Shown here: positions 54,844-61,998 of the stretch, one piece after another | How the letters are laid out: the number at the start of each line of letters is the position of its first letter | Position numbering within the stretch: the stretch's first letter is position 1 | Source: Nocardioides aurantiacus | GTDB lineage: Bacteria > Actinomycetota > Actinomycetes > Propionibacteriales > Nocardioidaceae | DNA length: 64,000 bases | Assembly: GCF_003752505.1 (NCBI RefSeq) | Contig: NZ_RKHO01000001.1 | Coordinates: 806,001-870,000 of the forward strand | Reading direction: 5' to 3' | Notes under the pieces: generated by a model | Told to the model about the DNA's origin: nothing | What the model saw: the letters and a program-made list of their open reading frames with translations, nothing else | The model's database searches: none | Position numbers and translations under genes: made by a program

Positions 54844-55133
54844 TTTCCCGGCAGGTTGGCCTGAGAGAGATACGCAGCGGCGCGGCGCAGAACCTCGTTC
54901 TCTTGCTCGAGGAGCCTGATTCGCTTGTTCGCTTCGCGCAGCGCGTCGGACTCCACGGGCGCTCGGCCGGCTGAGGATGGGCGGGCAGACTTCTTGTCAT
55001 CGATCGTGACCCAGCGCTTCAGGCACGACGGCGAGATGCCGAAGTCCTTGGCGACCTGGGCCAGCGACGCATCCGAGTCCCGGTAGACCCGGATCACGTC
55101 CTCGCGGAACTCTCTGGGGAACGCCTTCGGCAT
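54840..55133 (-). CDS. IS3-family transposase OrfA
   Basis: The DNA-binding half, 97 aa. AFPREFREDVIRVYRDSDAS and VAKDFGISPSCLKRWVTIDD form the helix-turn-helix; the end is a leucine-zipper-like coil (IRLLEQENEVLRRAAAYL). ATG 55133 is preferred over an ATG 30 nt upstream. Confidence 0.88.
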   Translation of the reverse strand: MPKAFPREFREDVIRVYRDSDASLAQVAKDFGISPSCLKRWVTIDDKKSARPSSAGRAPVESDALREANKRIRLLEQENEVLRRAAAYLSQANLPGK

Positions 55134-55307
55134 AGTGCACATCCTTCCAGCGCCGACACACATCGACGCAGATCAGATGTCACCTATCCGTGCAGCAGAC
55201 CCGTGGTCCTACCACTGGCAGTCGGGAGCACTCGGCGACCTGCGCACCGAAGAACGCACTACAGAAAACATGCCCGGACAAGACGCTGCCGTTTCAATAA
55301 TCCGACT

Positions 55308-55511
55308 ATGAACACAGCCAAGGCCGAACTCCCGGTACCGCACTTCTACCCGCGAGCAGCGCGGAACCGGTCGTATGTTCGCGGCTCACGCGGACTCCGG
55401 TTCGCTCTGACGCTAGGTATGGGCCTCGAACTCGCCATCACGGCTCGCAAGGCGGACGCCCGGCCAACCGACAGTGCCACCGCTGACCCCGGCCAGACAC
55501 CGGCCATCTGA
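55308..55511 (+). CDS. small hypothetical protein (67 aa)
   Basis: A short basic ORF (AKAELPVPHFYPRAARNRSY at the start) coupled on both sides: its ATG overlaps the surviving end of the partner gene (ATGA at 55308-55311) and its TGA overlaps the next ORF's ATG (TGATG). Such coupling supports a real gene of the restriction-ATPase operon. The family is unknown. Confidence 0.4.
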   Translation: MNTAKAELPVPHFYPRAARNRSYVRGSRGLRFALTLGMGLELAITARKADARPTDSATADPGQTPAI

Positions 55512-55710
55512 TGAGCGAACCGCTCACGCTTCGGGGTCGCTGGCGGCTGCCCGAGCACGGCGAACATCGAGTGTCGGGACCCTCACGTGGGACCCAGAAG
55601 AGGGCGGCCACTCAGGCAACCTGCCGACATGGGCGACCACGGGATCTACAAGATTCGCCCAATCAGAAGCACCACACCGGCTACGACCATCACTCCGACA
55701 ACCGCGATAG
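55511..55710 (+). pseudogene. ApeA-like (HEPN anti-phage) N-terminal remnant
   Basis: MSEPLTLRGRWRLPEHGEHR followed, after a one-base shift near 55576, by GTLTWDPEEGG and NLPTW. Read across the shift this resembles the beginning of ApeA N-terminal domains. The frame then loses similarity and runs into the antisense 3' end of the Cap15-like gene, so the HEPN part is gone. It appears to be the truncated last gene of the restriction operon. Confidence 0.4.
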
Positions 55711-56395
55711 CCGCCCAGACCCTCTTCGACTTCCAAATGCTGGTCAGCACGGGCGGGTCACCGACAACTCCGGCTACGGCCAGGGCCTCGTCGCGAGTGC
55801 GGTCGTCCTTGCGGTCTAGAAGTGTCAGGGACAGGTCTCCGGCGGTAATCCGGTCTGTCCAGTAGGTACCTGAGAGGGTGCCGGGAGATGTGCCGGTCAC
55901 GTCGAGGCGGCAGGTTCCGGAGTGCGGATGGCTGCGGTGCCTATGTTCCTGTCGCGCGTTGTTGGTGTAGGTAAACAGGAGCGACTTCGCTTGTTTGCTG
56001 TCGGTCTTGTTGACGATGGCGGCTGAGATCGAGGACGACCCTGACTCTCGGGTGTAGAACTGCACGGCGGTGGTCCAGAAGGTCTGCTCGATGACCATGA
56101 CGCAGGGGATGGGTCCCCGGTTGCCGCCTTCCGGGATGAGGGCCTGCGTGCTGGGTTGAAGTTCGACCTTCCACGTGCCCCAGAGGTGGGGACGTCCCGT
56201 GATGCGGCTAACGCCGGGGATCTTCCATAGCCATAGGTCGAAGGCCACAACGAGCAGACCCGCTGCGGAGGGTAGGTAGGACAGCCCGCGACGGGTGTTG
56301 TCATCGAGATCGAGGCCGGTGAAAAAGAGAACGGCGGCCCAGACGGCGGAGACGCCGATGGCGGTCCAGCGAGCAACCTTGGCAGTTGAGTTCAT
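55646..56395 (-). CDS. cap15: CBASS effector Cap15-like membrane protein
   Basis: The predicted effector of a cyclic-nucleotide anti-phage (CBASS) system, 249 aa. Two N-terminal membrane helices (about 9-27 and 37-57) precede a beta-barrel domain with PHLWGTWKVELQ, CVMVIEQTFWTTAVQFYT and SSSISAAIVN, motifs of the Cap15 cyclic-nucleotide-binding domain. A third helix (about 226-246) follows at the C-terminus, which I do not recall in described Cap15 proteins. Binding of a signal should make it disrupt the membrane. It overlaps the synthase gene by ATGA. Confidence 0.75.
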   Translation of the reverse strand: MNSTAKVARWTAIGVSAVWAAVLFFTGLDLDDNTRRGLSYLPSAAGLLVVAFDLWLWKIPGVSRITGRPHLWGTWKVELQPSTQALIPEGGNRGPIPCVMVIEQTFWTTAVQFYTRESGSSSISAAIVNKTDSKQAKSLLFTYTNNARQEHRHRSHPHSGTCRLDVTGTSPGTLSGTYWTDRITAGDLSLTLLDRKDDRTRDEALAVAGVVGDPPVLTSIWKSKRVWAAIAVVGVMVVAGVVLLIGRIL

Positions 56396-57312
56396 TCATA
56401 CCCCAGCAGTTCCCAGGTGGCGTCGACCAACTTGAAGCCGTCCTCGCGTGACCACTTGTCGCCGTAGAAGAGGTACTTGAGGTCGTTTGGCTCCACCCAA
56501 TCGTCGTAGTCGTAGGCGGCGGGGAGGAGGTTGTTGAAGAGGTAAGCAAGGGTGTTGCGGAAGCCCTGGTCGAGGGTGCCCCCGAGGGCGATGTGCGAGT
56601 TCGGGACGTTCCAGACGAGGCACTCCATGAAGTACGAGGGGAGTTCCTTGTTGATGCCCTGGGCAGCGAGGAAGTTCTCAGCGTTTTTGAGCGCTCGGAC
56701 GTACTTTTTGTACCGACCCCCGGTGTTCTGATCCTTTGCGATGCCGTTGGCCTTCTGCTGGTCGGGGTAGTTGGCGACGGTCCCGCCGCTTCGCTTGAAG
56801 ACGCGGCTGCCGACGTGGGCGACTCTCCTGTCCGGGCTGTCGTATCGGCGGTAGTCAAACGATGGCACCACGTCGGCGCTCGGGCGACTTCCCGTGACCT
56901 CGGCGATCGTGATGGCGACCTCGCCGCTGCTGTCCACGTCGCCGCCGCCGAACTTTCTCACCATCGCGAGCCGGACCTCCTCACGCCAGTCGTCGGGGTC
57001 GTCCCAGCGGCCTGTGTACGGGTTCGCGTTGGGGTCGGGCGAGGGCGCGCTGCTGCGCGGGAAGTAGTCGAAGTAGGTGACGTGCTGGTTCTCCACCACG
57101 ACGTCCACGTCGCTATCGGCCCGAACGTTGGTCCTGTTGGCGTACGAACCCTTGGCGTAGACCTTGATGCTCGACCGGTAGCCGTCGAAGGCCGGGTGGG
57201 CGTCGATTGCGGCTTTCACCATGCGTTCTGCGCGCTCCATGCGGTCTTTCTCAGATGGGCTCGACACGTCCATCCAACGAGTCAACAGCGCTGCGCGCTC
57301 AACTGGTCCCAC
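56392..57312 (-). CDS. CBASS nucleotidyltransferase (CD-NTase, SMODS domain)
   Basis: The cyclic-oligonucleotide synthase of the CBASS locus, 306 aa. The active site is GSYANRTNVRADSDVDVVV (GS at about residue 55, Asp at 68 and 70), with the third Asp in SADVVPSF. The helical C-terminal half has YKKYVRALKNAENFLA. Its product and clade cannot be told from sequence. I choose GTG 57312, preceded by GGGAGAA, over an ATG 102 nt upstream. It overlaps cap15 by ATGA, giving a minimal two-gene system. Confidence 0.85.
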   Translation of the reverse strand: MGPVERAALLTRWMDVSSPSEKDRMERAERMVKAAIDAHPAFDGYRSSIKVYAKGSYANRTNVRADSDVDVVVENQHVTYFDYFPRSSAPSPDPNANPYTGRWDDPDDWREEVRLAMVRKFGGGDVDSSGEVAITIAEVTGSRPSADVVPSFDYRRYDSPDRRVAHVGSRVFKRSGGTVANYPDQQKANGIAKDQNTGGRYKKYVRALKNAENFLAAQGINKELPSYFMECLVWNVPNSHIALGGTLDQGFRNTLAYLFNNLLPAAYDYDDWVEPNDLKYLFYGDKWSREDGFKLVDATWELLGYE

Positions 57313-57555
57313 GATTTTCTCCCATGCGGTTGGTGCCAGGGCTGACTCTGAGCGTGGCGGACGGCACTGACAGCCCAGTTTCAACTGCAACGCAGCAGGG
57401 CCAGGTGGCGTCACGGCGCAGCAAAAGGTCCAACTTTGAAACGTGATGAGTCAGCCCGTGCCTTGGGAGGTCGGCCACACGAAACCCGGCCCTCGCGGGC
57501 CTTCACGAGACACTCTTGTCGAGGTGCACACCCGCTGAAGCGGGCTGTCTACAGG

Positions 57556-57584
57556 CAAGTTGTTCCAAACAGGGCCACAACTTG
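57556..57584. repeat. inverted repeat near the island's right end
   Basis: CAAGTTGT (57556-57563) and ACAACTTG (57577-57584) around 13 nt, followed by TTCAACGG, which resembles TTCAACACGG in the terminal 12-mer. These may be arm sites for recombination proteins. 57415-57555 shows smaller hairpins (GGCCC/GGGCC, CCCGCT/AGCGGG) and no gene. Confidence 0.5.
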
Positions 57585-57628
57585 TTCAACGGCATCATCT
57601 GAGGGGACGATCTCAGGCGGGCCCAAGT

Positions 57629-57640
57629 GTTTTCAACACG
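57629..57640. repeat. right terminal inverted 12-mer
   Basis: GTTTTCAACACG, the exact complement of the left copy at 39149-39160, 2 bp inside the right core. Confidence 0.7.
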
Positions 57641-57642
57641 GT

Positions 57643-57653
57643 CTACTGGGGCG
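57643..57653. other. attR core
   Basis: CTACTGGGGCG, the right-hand copy of the tRNA-Arg 5' end. Sequence beyond it, starting CGTCAGGTGG, should be the original chromosome upstream of the tRNA gene. Confidence 0.75.
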
Positions 57654-57915
57654 CGTCAGGTGGGCACCGCCCACCTGGCAGGGCTCATCCTGTCAGGGGC
57701 GACCCGCCGGGGTCGAAACCGCCTCTGCCCGGCTCCCGGCCCAGCGCCGACCCCGCCGACCCCACCGACCCCACCTGAGGCTTTCCTCAGCCCTGGCACA
57801 GGGACCCGTGGCAAGATGGGCCGGCTGGTGCTCGCGGGTCGACCGACGGCACAGGCGCCTGACCAGCACCGACGCCCCGGCCCCGGGCGACACCCGACAG
57901 ACGGAGACCGACACG
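57654..57915. other. 262-bp spacer before the LCP gene
   Basis: No gene is supported. GGTGGGC and GCCCACC form a small hairpin at its left end, and GAGGCTTTCCTC another near 57778. The LCP promoter is expected in the right half; CAAGAT near 57813 is a weak -10 candidate. Confidence 0.4.
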
Positions 57916-59127
57916 GTGAGCGACGCAGAGCCCCGCCACGCCGGCGTCTCCCGTCGGCGGCGCATCGTGCGGCGGGTCGTCGTCGGCCTGTGCGTGCTGG
58001 CCGTCATCGCGACCGTGGGTGTCGTGGTGGCCTACCGCCAGCTCGAGGGCAACATCAACGCGGTGCAGATCGACCTCGGCACCGACCGGCCCGAGCAGGT
58101 CGAGGTCGAGGGACCCAAGGAGCCGCTGAACGTCCTGGTGATGGGGTCCGACGAGCGGTCGGGCAGCGGCATCGGTGGCGAGACCCCCGGGCTCTCGGAC
58201 ACCACGATGCTGCTCCACCTCTCGGCCGACCGGAAGCGGGCGTACGGCGTGAGCCTGCCGCGCGACCTCATGGTCGACCGCCCCGACTGCACCGGCAAGA
58301 AGGGCCGCACCGTCCCCGGGGCGAAGACGCAGTTCAACGCGGCGTACAACGTGGGTGGGCCCGGCTGCACGGTCCGCACCGTCGAGGCGATCACCAACGT
58401 CCGGATCGACCACTTCGTGGTCATCAACTTCGCCGGCTTCAAGGACATGGTCGACGCGGTCAACGGCGTGAAGGTGTGCGTGCCCAACGAGGTCAACGAC
58501 GACATCGGCAAGATCTACCTGCCCGCCGGCACCTACAAGGTCAACGGCCAGCAGGCGCTCGACTACGTGCGGGTGCGGCACGGGCTGGGTCTGGAGAACG
58601 GCGACATCGGCCGGATGAAGCGCCAGCAGGCCTTCATCGCCTCGATGATCGAGAAGGTCGTCTCCCGCGGCACCCTGGCCAACCCGGTGCGGCTCTACAA
58701 CTTCCTCGACGCGGCCACCAGCTCGCTGACCACCGACCGAGGGTTCGCGCAGCTGCGCCAGCTCGCGAGCCTGGGGTCGTCGCTCCAGGACATCGGCCTG
58801 GACAACATCCAGTTCATCACCGTGCCCAACGAGCCCTACACCGCCGACACCAACCGGCTGCAGTTCGCCCCCGAGGCCGACGCGCTGTGGCGCCGGATCC
58901 GCTTCGACCGGCCGCTGGGCCCCCTCGCCGCCGACGCCGTCGTGCCGGGCCGCAAGCCCGGCGAGCTGCCCTCCGACGACGCCACGAAGAACCCGTCCGG
59001 CAGCCCCTCCAGCGCCTCACCCTCGACCTCGCCGTCGCCCACCACGACGCCCGACCAGGCCGCCGCCCGCGCCGCCGCGGAGGCCGAGCGCAAGCGCATC
59101 GCAGAAGAGGCCGGGCTCTGCGCCTGA
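57916..59127 (+). CDS. LytR-CpsA-Psr (LCP) family cell-wall ligase
   Basis: A 403-aa membrane-anchored enzyme that attaches glycopolymers to peptidoglycan. One N-terminal helix (about residues 22-40) follows a basic stretch SRRRRIVRRVV. The LCP domain contains LVMGSDERSG, LSDTTMLLHLSADR, VSLPRDLMVD and DYVRVRHGLG, including the Asp and Arg residues that bind the polyprenyl phosphate. A Ser/Pro/Thr tail and a Glu/Arg-rich end follow. The start GTG 57916 has GGAG about 9 nt upstream. Confidence 0.9.
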   Translation: MSDAEPRHAGVSRRRRIVRRVVVGLCVLAVIATVGVVVAYRQLEGNINAVQIDLGTDRPEQVEVEGPKEPLNVLVMGSDERSGSGIGGETPGLSDTTMLLHLSADRKRAYGVSLPRDLMVDRPDCTGKKGRTVPGAKTQFNAAYNVGGPGCTVRTVEAITNVRIDHFVVINFAGFKDMVDAVNGVKVCVPNEVNDDIGKIYLPAGTYKVNGQQALDYVRVRHGLGLENGDIGRMKRQQAFIASMIEKVVSRGTLANPVRLYNFLDAATSSLTTDRGFAQLRQLASLGSSLQDIGLDNIQFITVPNEPYTADTNRLQFAPEADALWRRIRFDRPLGPLAADAVVPGRKPGELPSDDATKNPSGSPSSASPSTSPSPTTTPDQAAARAAAEAERKRIAEEAGLCA

Positions 59128-59132
59128 CGGCT

Positions 59133-59156
59133 CACCCGGACCTCGCGAACCGGGTG
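59133..59156 (+). terminator. hairpin after the LCP gene
   Basis: CACCCGG (59133-59139) pairs with CCGGGTG (59150-59156) over a 10-nt loop, 6 bp after the stop. No T-run. Confidence 0.5.
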
Positions 59157-59233
59157 CGAGTACCCACACTTCGTCGACCTCACACGGCGCGCCCGATTTG
59201 CCGTCACCGGATCGTTATCGCAGGATGGCCGGG

Positions 59234-60154
59234 ATGAGGACTGTCCTGACCGGAGGCACCGGCGTCATCGGACGCGCCGCCGTCGTCTCCCTGCGCCGAG
59301 CCGGGCACGACGTCGCCGTGGTCACGCGCTCCCCGCGGGCCGACCGCGTCGCCGCCGCGCTGGACGTCCCCGCCCTCCGGGGCGACGTGCTCGACCGCGC
59401 CTCGTTGCGTGCGGCCTTCGACGGCGCCGACGTCGTGGTCAACCTCGCCGGCCGCACGCCCGTCGGCCACAGTGCGCTGACGCCCGGGCCGTGGCGCCGC
59501 CAGGACGTGCTGCGCACCCAGGGCGTGGCCAACGTCGTGCACGCCGCCCGTGCCGCCGGGGTGCGGCGCCTGGTGCAGGAGGGCGTGAGCTACCTGTACG
59601 CCGACCAGGGCGACGAGTGGATCGACGAGCGCAGCCCCCTCGAGATCACCACGACCACCGAGCCCGCCGCGGTCGGCGAGTCGCACGTCCAGGACTTCGG
59701 CAGCTGCTCGCGCACCGGCGTGGTGCTTCGCTTCGGCGGCATCGTCGGTGACGACCAGCAGACCCGCTACTGGCTGCGCGCCGCCGAGGCCGGCCGCCGC
59801 ATCGGCCTCGGGCACCCCTCGGACTGGGCGCACGTCGTGCACACCGACGACCTGGGCGACGCCGTGCTGGCGGCGCTCCACGCGCCCACCGGCGTCTACA
59901 ACGTGGGCGCCGAGCCGGTGCAGCGCCACGAGCTGGTGCAGGGGTACGCCGACGCGATGGGCGTCGAGTCGACGTCGTTCATGGGTCCGGTGGGCCGCTG
60001 GTGGATCGGGCCGCGCTACGAGCCGCTCGCCCGGTCGCTGCGGGTGTGCTCGGACCACTTCGCCTCGCAGACCGGCTGGCAGCCGCACCGGCCGAAGTTC
60101 GACGCCGGCTGGCTGGACGCGGCGCTGCGGCGATGCCCGAGCGCGAGCCACTGA
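59234..60154 (+). CDS. NAD-dependent epimerase/dehydratase-like protein
   Basis: An extended short-chain dehydrogenase of 306 aa. VLTGGTGVIGRAAV is the Rossmann glycine motif and GADVVVNLAGRTPVG follows. The usual YxxxK active site is not obvious: GVSYLYADQGDEW holds the region and no Lys four residues on is seen, so the protein may bind nucleotide-sugars without standard catalysis. HTDDLGDAVLAALH is typical of the family. ATG 59225 or ATG 59234 could be used; CAGGAT lies 7 nt before the latter. Confidence 0.75.
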   Translation: MRTVLTGGTGVIGRAAVVSLRRAGHDVAVVTRSPRADRVAAALDVPALRGDVLDRASLRAAFDGADVVVNLAGRTPVGHSALTPGPWRRQDVLRTQGVANVVHAARAAGVRRLVQEGVSYLYADQGDEWIDERSPLEITTTTEPAAVGESHVQDFGSCSRTGVVLRFGGIVGDDQQTRYWLRAAEAGRRIGLGHPSDWAHVVHTDDLGDAVLAALHAPTGVYNVGAEPVQRHELVQGYADAMGVESTSFMGPVGRWWIGPRYEPLARSLRVCSDHFASQTGWQPHRPKFDAGWLDAALRRCPSASH

Positions 60155-60348
60155 AACCCCCGGACGGCCCGGAGACCGCTGCCGAGCGCGCCCGCCGTCG
60201 GCGGCGGCTGGCCGAGGTCTTCGGCGAGGTGCTCCCCGAGCAGACCGGGGACGACCGGGGCGGCCAGGACCGCCCGGGTGAGGACGACCGCGCGGCCGAC
60301 GAGCGGCTGCGGCGCGACGTGCCGCCGCACCACGGCCCGGTCGGCTGA
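60133..60348 (+). CDS. small charged hypothetical protein (71 aa)
   Basis: It starts inside the epimerase gene (22-bp overlap) in another frame. [18 protein letters not shown]-type residues near 25-40 form a basic helix followed by an acidic, Asp/Arg-rich tail. No family is recognised. The coupled start and GC-rich third positions make it plausible. Confidence 0.5.
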   Translation: MPEREPLKPPDGPETAAERARRRRRLAEVFGEVLPEQTGDDRGGQDRPGEDDRAADERLRRDVPPHHGPVG

Positions 60349-60375
60349 CCGAGCCGCGGCAGCGGCAGCGGAGGG

Positions 60376-60756
60376 TCAGCGGTCGGCCGGCGAGGACGTG
60401 CCGGGCGGCGTCGCGGCACCACCGGCGAGCAGGTCGCGGATCTGGCGGAGCAGCTCGATGTCCTCGGGCGTGCCCGGCGCCGGCGACGGGAAGTAGCGCT
60501 CCTTCGCCTTCGTGTAGGGCGTCACGATGAAGAAGTAGACGACCGCGGCCAGGATCACGAACGAGATCACGGCGTTGAGGAACGCGCCGAAGGTGTTGGG
60601 CTCGTTGGTGAAGTACTGCTTGGTGCTCTCCGGCAGCAGCGCGGTCAGCCAGTTGGTGAAGGTCGTCACGACCGCGCCGAACGCCGTACCGATGATGACC
60701 GCGACGGCCAGGTCGATCAGGTTGCCGCGGAGGAGGAAGTTCTTGAAGCCGCTCAT
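60376..60756 (-). CDS. mscL: large-conductance mechanosensitive channel MscL
   Basis: A two-helix pentameric channel that opens under membrane tension to release solutes in osmotic downshock. It is 126 aa. FLLRGNLIDLAVAVIIGTAF is the pore-forming first helix, AVISFVILAAVVYFFIV the second, and PEDIELLRQIRDLL the C-terminal cytoplasmic helix. AGGAG lies 7 nt before ATG 60756. Confidence 0.95.
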   Translation of the reverse strand: MSGFKNFLLRGNLIDLAVAVIIGTAFGAVVTTFTNWLTALLPESTKQYFTNEPNTFGAFLNAVISFVILAAVVYFFIVTPYTKAKERYFPSPAPGTPEDIELLRQIRDLLAGGAATPPGTSSPADR

Positions 60757-60817
60757 GCGGGTTCTCCTGTCCGAGAGGTGGGCTGGCGCCGGGTCGGCCG
60801 ACCCGGCGCGGATCAAC

Positions 60818-61489
60818 CTAGTCCTTCCAGACGGGGATGAGAACTGCCGTGGCGGCGCGCGCCGCGACCCTGGTCGCGGCCAGGTCGGGCACGGCCACGA
60901 CCACCAGCCGCCCCGGAGGAGCCCCCTCGGAGGCGCTCGCGCCACCCGCCGGCAGCGCGACCACCGGCACGTCGTCGACCAGCAGCTCGGGGGCCGCCCG
61001 GCCGTCGGGGTCGGCGAGCACGAAGCTGACCCGGTCGCCCACCCGGAGCAGCGACACCGCGGTGCCGTCCGCGACCCGCAGCGGCACCGCGGTCCGGCCG
61101 GGGTAGCCCCGCAGCAGCCGTCCCTGCACCACCCGGAGCCGGGTGAGCGTCTCTCCGCGGGTCACGGGTGCGGCCAGCACCCGGCCCACCACCTGGCGCG
61201 GGTCGGTCACGGCGTCGTCGGGCAGCGCGTCGGGCGGGACCTCGCGCGCCACGACCGAGCCGGGTCGCAGCACGCTGCCGCCGGGGAGGTCGCTGGCGGC
61301 GGTCCACGCCTGCACCGTGGGCGCGGCCGACGGTGACGCGGCCCCCAGGGCGACGAGCACGGCCAGTCCCGCGCACAGGGCGGAGAGGCCGCGGCGGTGC
61401 AGCAGCACCCGTCGTCGTGCCCTGCGGACCAGCGTGCGCGGGGCCGACCAGGGGGAGCGGGCAGGTCGGGAGGGAATCACCGGGGCCAT
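60818..61489 (-). CDS. SAF-domain (CpaB-like) protein
   Basis: A 223-aa protein with a basic N-terminus, one membrane helix (about 37-55) and an extracellular SAF domain (TAASDLPGGSVLRPGSVVAR, about 63-125) followed by a RcpC/CpaB-like part (VSLLRVGDRVSFVLADPDG). Such proteins belong to Flp pilus assembly, but no pilus gene is next to it. TAGCGT lies 6 nt before ATG 61489 on its strand. Confidence 0.7.
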   Translation of the reverse strand: MAPVIPSRPARSPWSAPRTLVRRARRRVLLHRRGLSALCAGLAVLVALGAASPSAAPTVQAWTAASDLPGGSVLRPGSVVAREVPPDALPDDAVTDPRQVVGRVLAAPVTRGETLTRLRVVQGRLLRGYPGRTAVPLRVADGTAVSLLRVGDRVSFVLADPDGRAAPELLVDDVPVVALPAGGASASEGAPPGRLVVVAVPDLAATRVAARAATAVLIPVWKD

Positions 61490-61570
61490 GCCCGGACGCT
61501 AGGCGCGGACGCCGGTGCGCGTCGTACGTCGTCCACAGGGCCCCGTCGGGAGGCTCCCCGAAGGCGTGGG

Positions 61571-61915
61571 TCAGGCGGACTTGGACTGGCTCGAGGAGGA
61601 GCTGTCGCCCTTCGAGGGCGCGGGGGAGGACTCCTTCTTCGCCGGCGCCGACTCCTTCGGCGTCGACGTGGAGGCGCCGTCACCGGACGAGCCGGATCCA
61701 CCCGATCCACCCGAGCCGCCGGACGCGCCGCCCTCGGCCGCGCGACTGTCGTTGCGGTAGAAGCCGGACCCCTTGAAGACCACGCCGACCGCGTTGAAGA
61801 CCTTGCGGAGCCGGCCCTCGCAGACCGGGCAGACGGTCAGCGAGTCGTCGGAGAAGCTCTGCACGGCCTCGAAGAAGTGGCCGCACTCGGTGCAGGAGTA
61901 CTGGTAGGTGGGCAC
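61571..61915 (-). CDS. FmdB family zinc ribbon protein
   Basis: A 114-aa protein. The N-terminal FmdB zinc ribbon has PTYQYSCTECGHFFE and VCPVCEGRLRKVF, giving the four cysteines, then GVVFKGSGFYRND, the conserved end of the family. The second half is a Gly/Ser/Lys-rich disordered tail. The family is often called a regulatory protein; its role is unknown. The start is GTG 61915 with GGAGG about 10 nt upstream. Confidence 0.88.
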   Translation of the reverse strand: MPTYQYSCTECGHFFEAVQSFSDDSLTVCPVCEGRLRKVFNAVGVVFKGSGFYRNDSRAAEGGASGGSGGSGGSGSSGDGASTSTPKESAPAKKESSPAPSKGDSSSSSQSKSA

Positions 61916-61998
61916 GGGTGGGGGTCCTCCGGGGAAGTCACACGGACGGGGGAGCGGCGCTCGTCGTCGCCGCCGAATGCTACGGCACAATGCCTCGC

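Larger units (their letters stand above)
53909..55202 (-). mobile_element. IS3-family insertion sequence
   Basis: A 1294-bp element with inverted ends GGGTCTGCTGCACG (53909-53922; perfect at the far end, 55189-55202) that continue imperfectly through GGTGACA. It carries orfA and orfB on the minus strand. I cannot find a matching target duplication (GTGAA before, GTGGT after), so the exact ends may differ by a few bases or the target lost bases. Confidence 0.85.
53267..55311 (+). pseudogene. ATPase partner gene, interrupted by an IS3 element
   Basis: A gene starting on the last base of the fusion ATPase stop. Its first 214 codons are intact: a beta-alpha fold with VAVASNSLDLG at the N-terminus, AQWGGQTDVAVIADSACLSL in the middle and RKKFWKSVLEPVATDAHTAT late. 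The IS (53909-55202) cuts it just after DGYLFKRLSEIHHGSVTEP. The likely last 35 codons survive at 55204-55311 (WSYHWQSGALGDLR onward), ending in an ATGA overlap with the next ORF. I do not recognise the family; a nuclease-like effector is a guess. Confidence 0.65.
39123..57653. mobile_element. 18.5-kb tRNA-linked defence island
   Basis: Bounded by two copies of CTACTGGGGCG (39123-39133 and 57643-57653), of which the left one is the tRNA-Arg 5' end. Inverted copies of CGTGTTGAAAAC lie just inside both ends. The genes inside differ from their surroundings in having more A and T at third codon positions, clearest in hsdS. Contents are a transposase-like and an integrase-fold gene, a type I restriction operon with an extra methyltransferase-ATPase fusion, an IS3 insertion and a CBASS locus. 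Confidence 0.8.

Noticed and set aside
53904-55205. GTG as a 3-bp target duplication of the IS3 element
   Set aside because: It would require ends that differ by two bases between the two sides, so I do not claim it.
55511-55819. Intact 102-aa gene after the small ORF
   Set aside because: Protein-like sequence switches frame near 55576 and the 3' part is antisense to the Cap15-like gene, so a remnant is a better reading.
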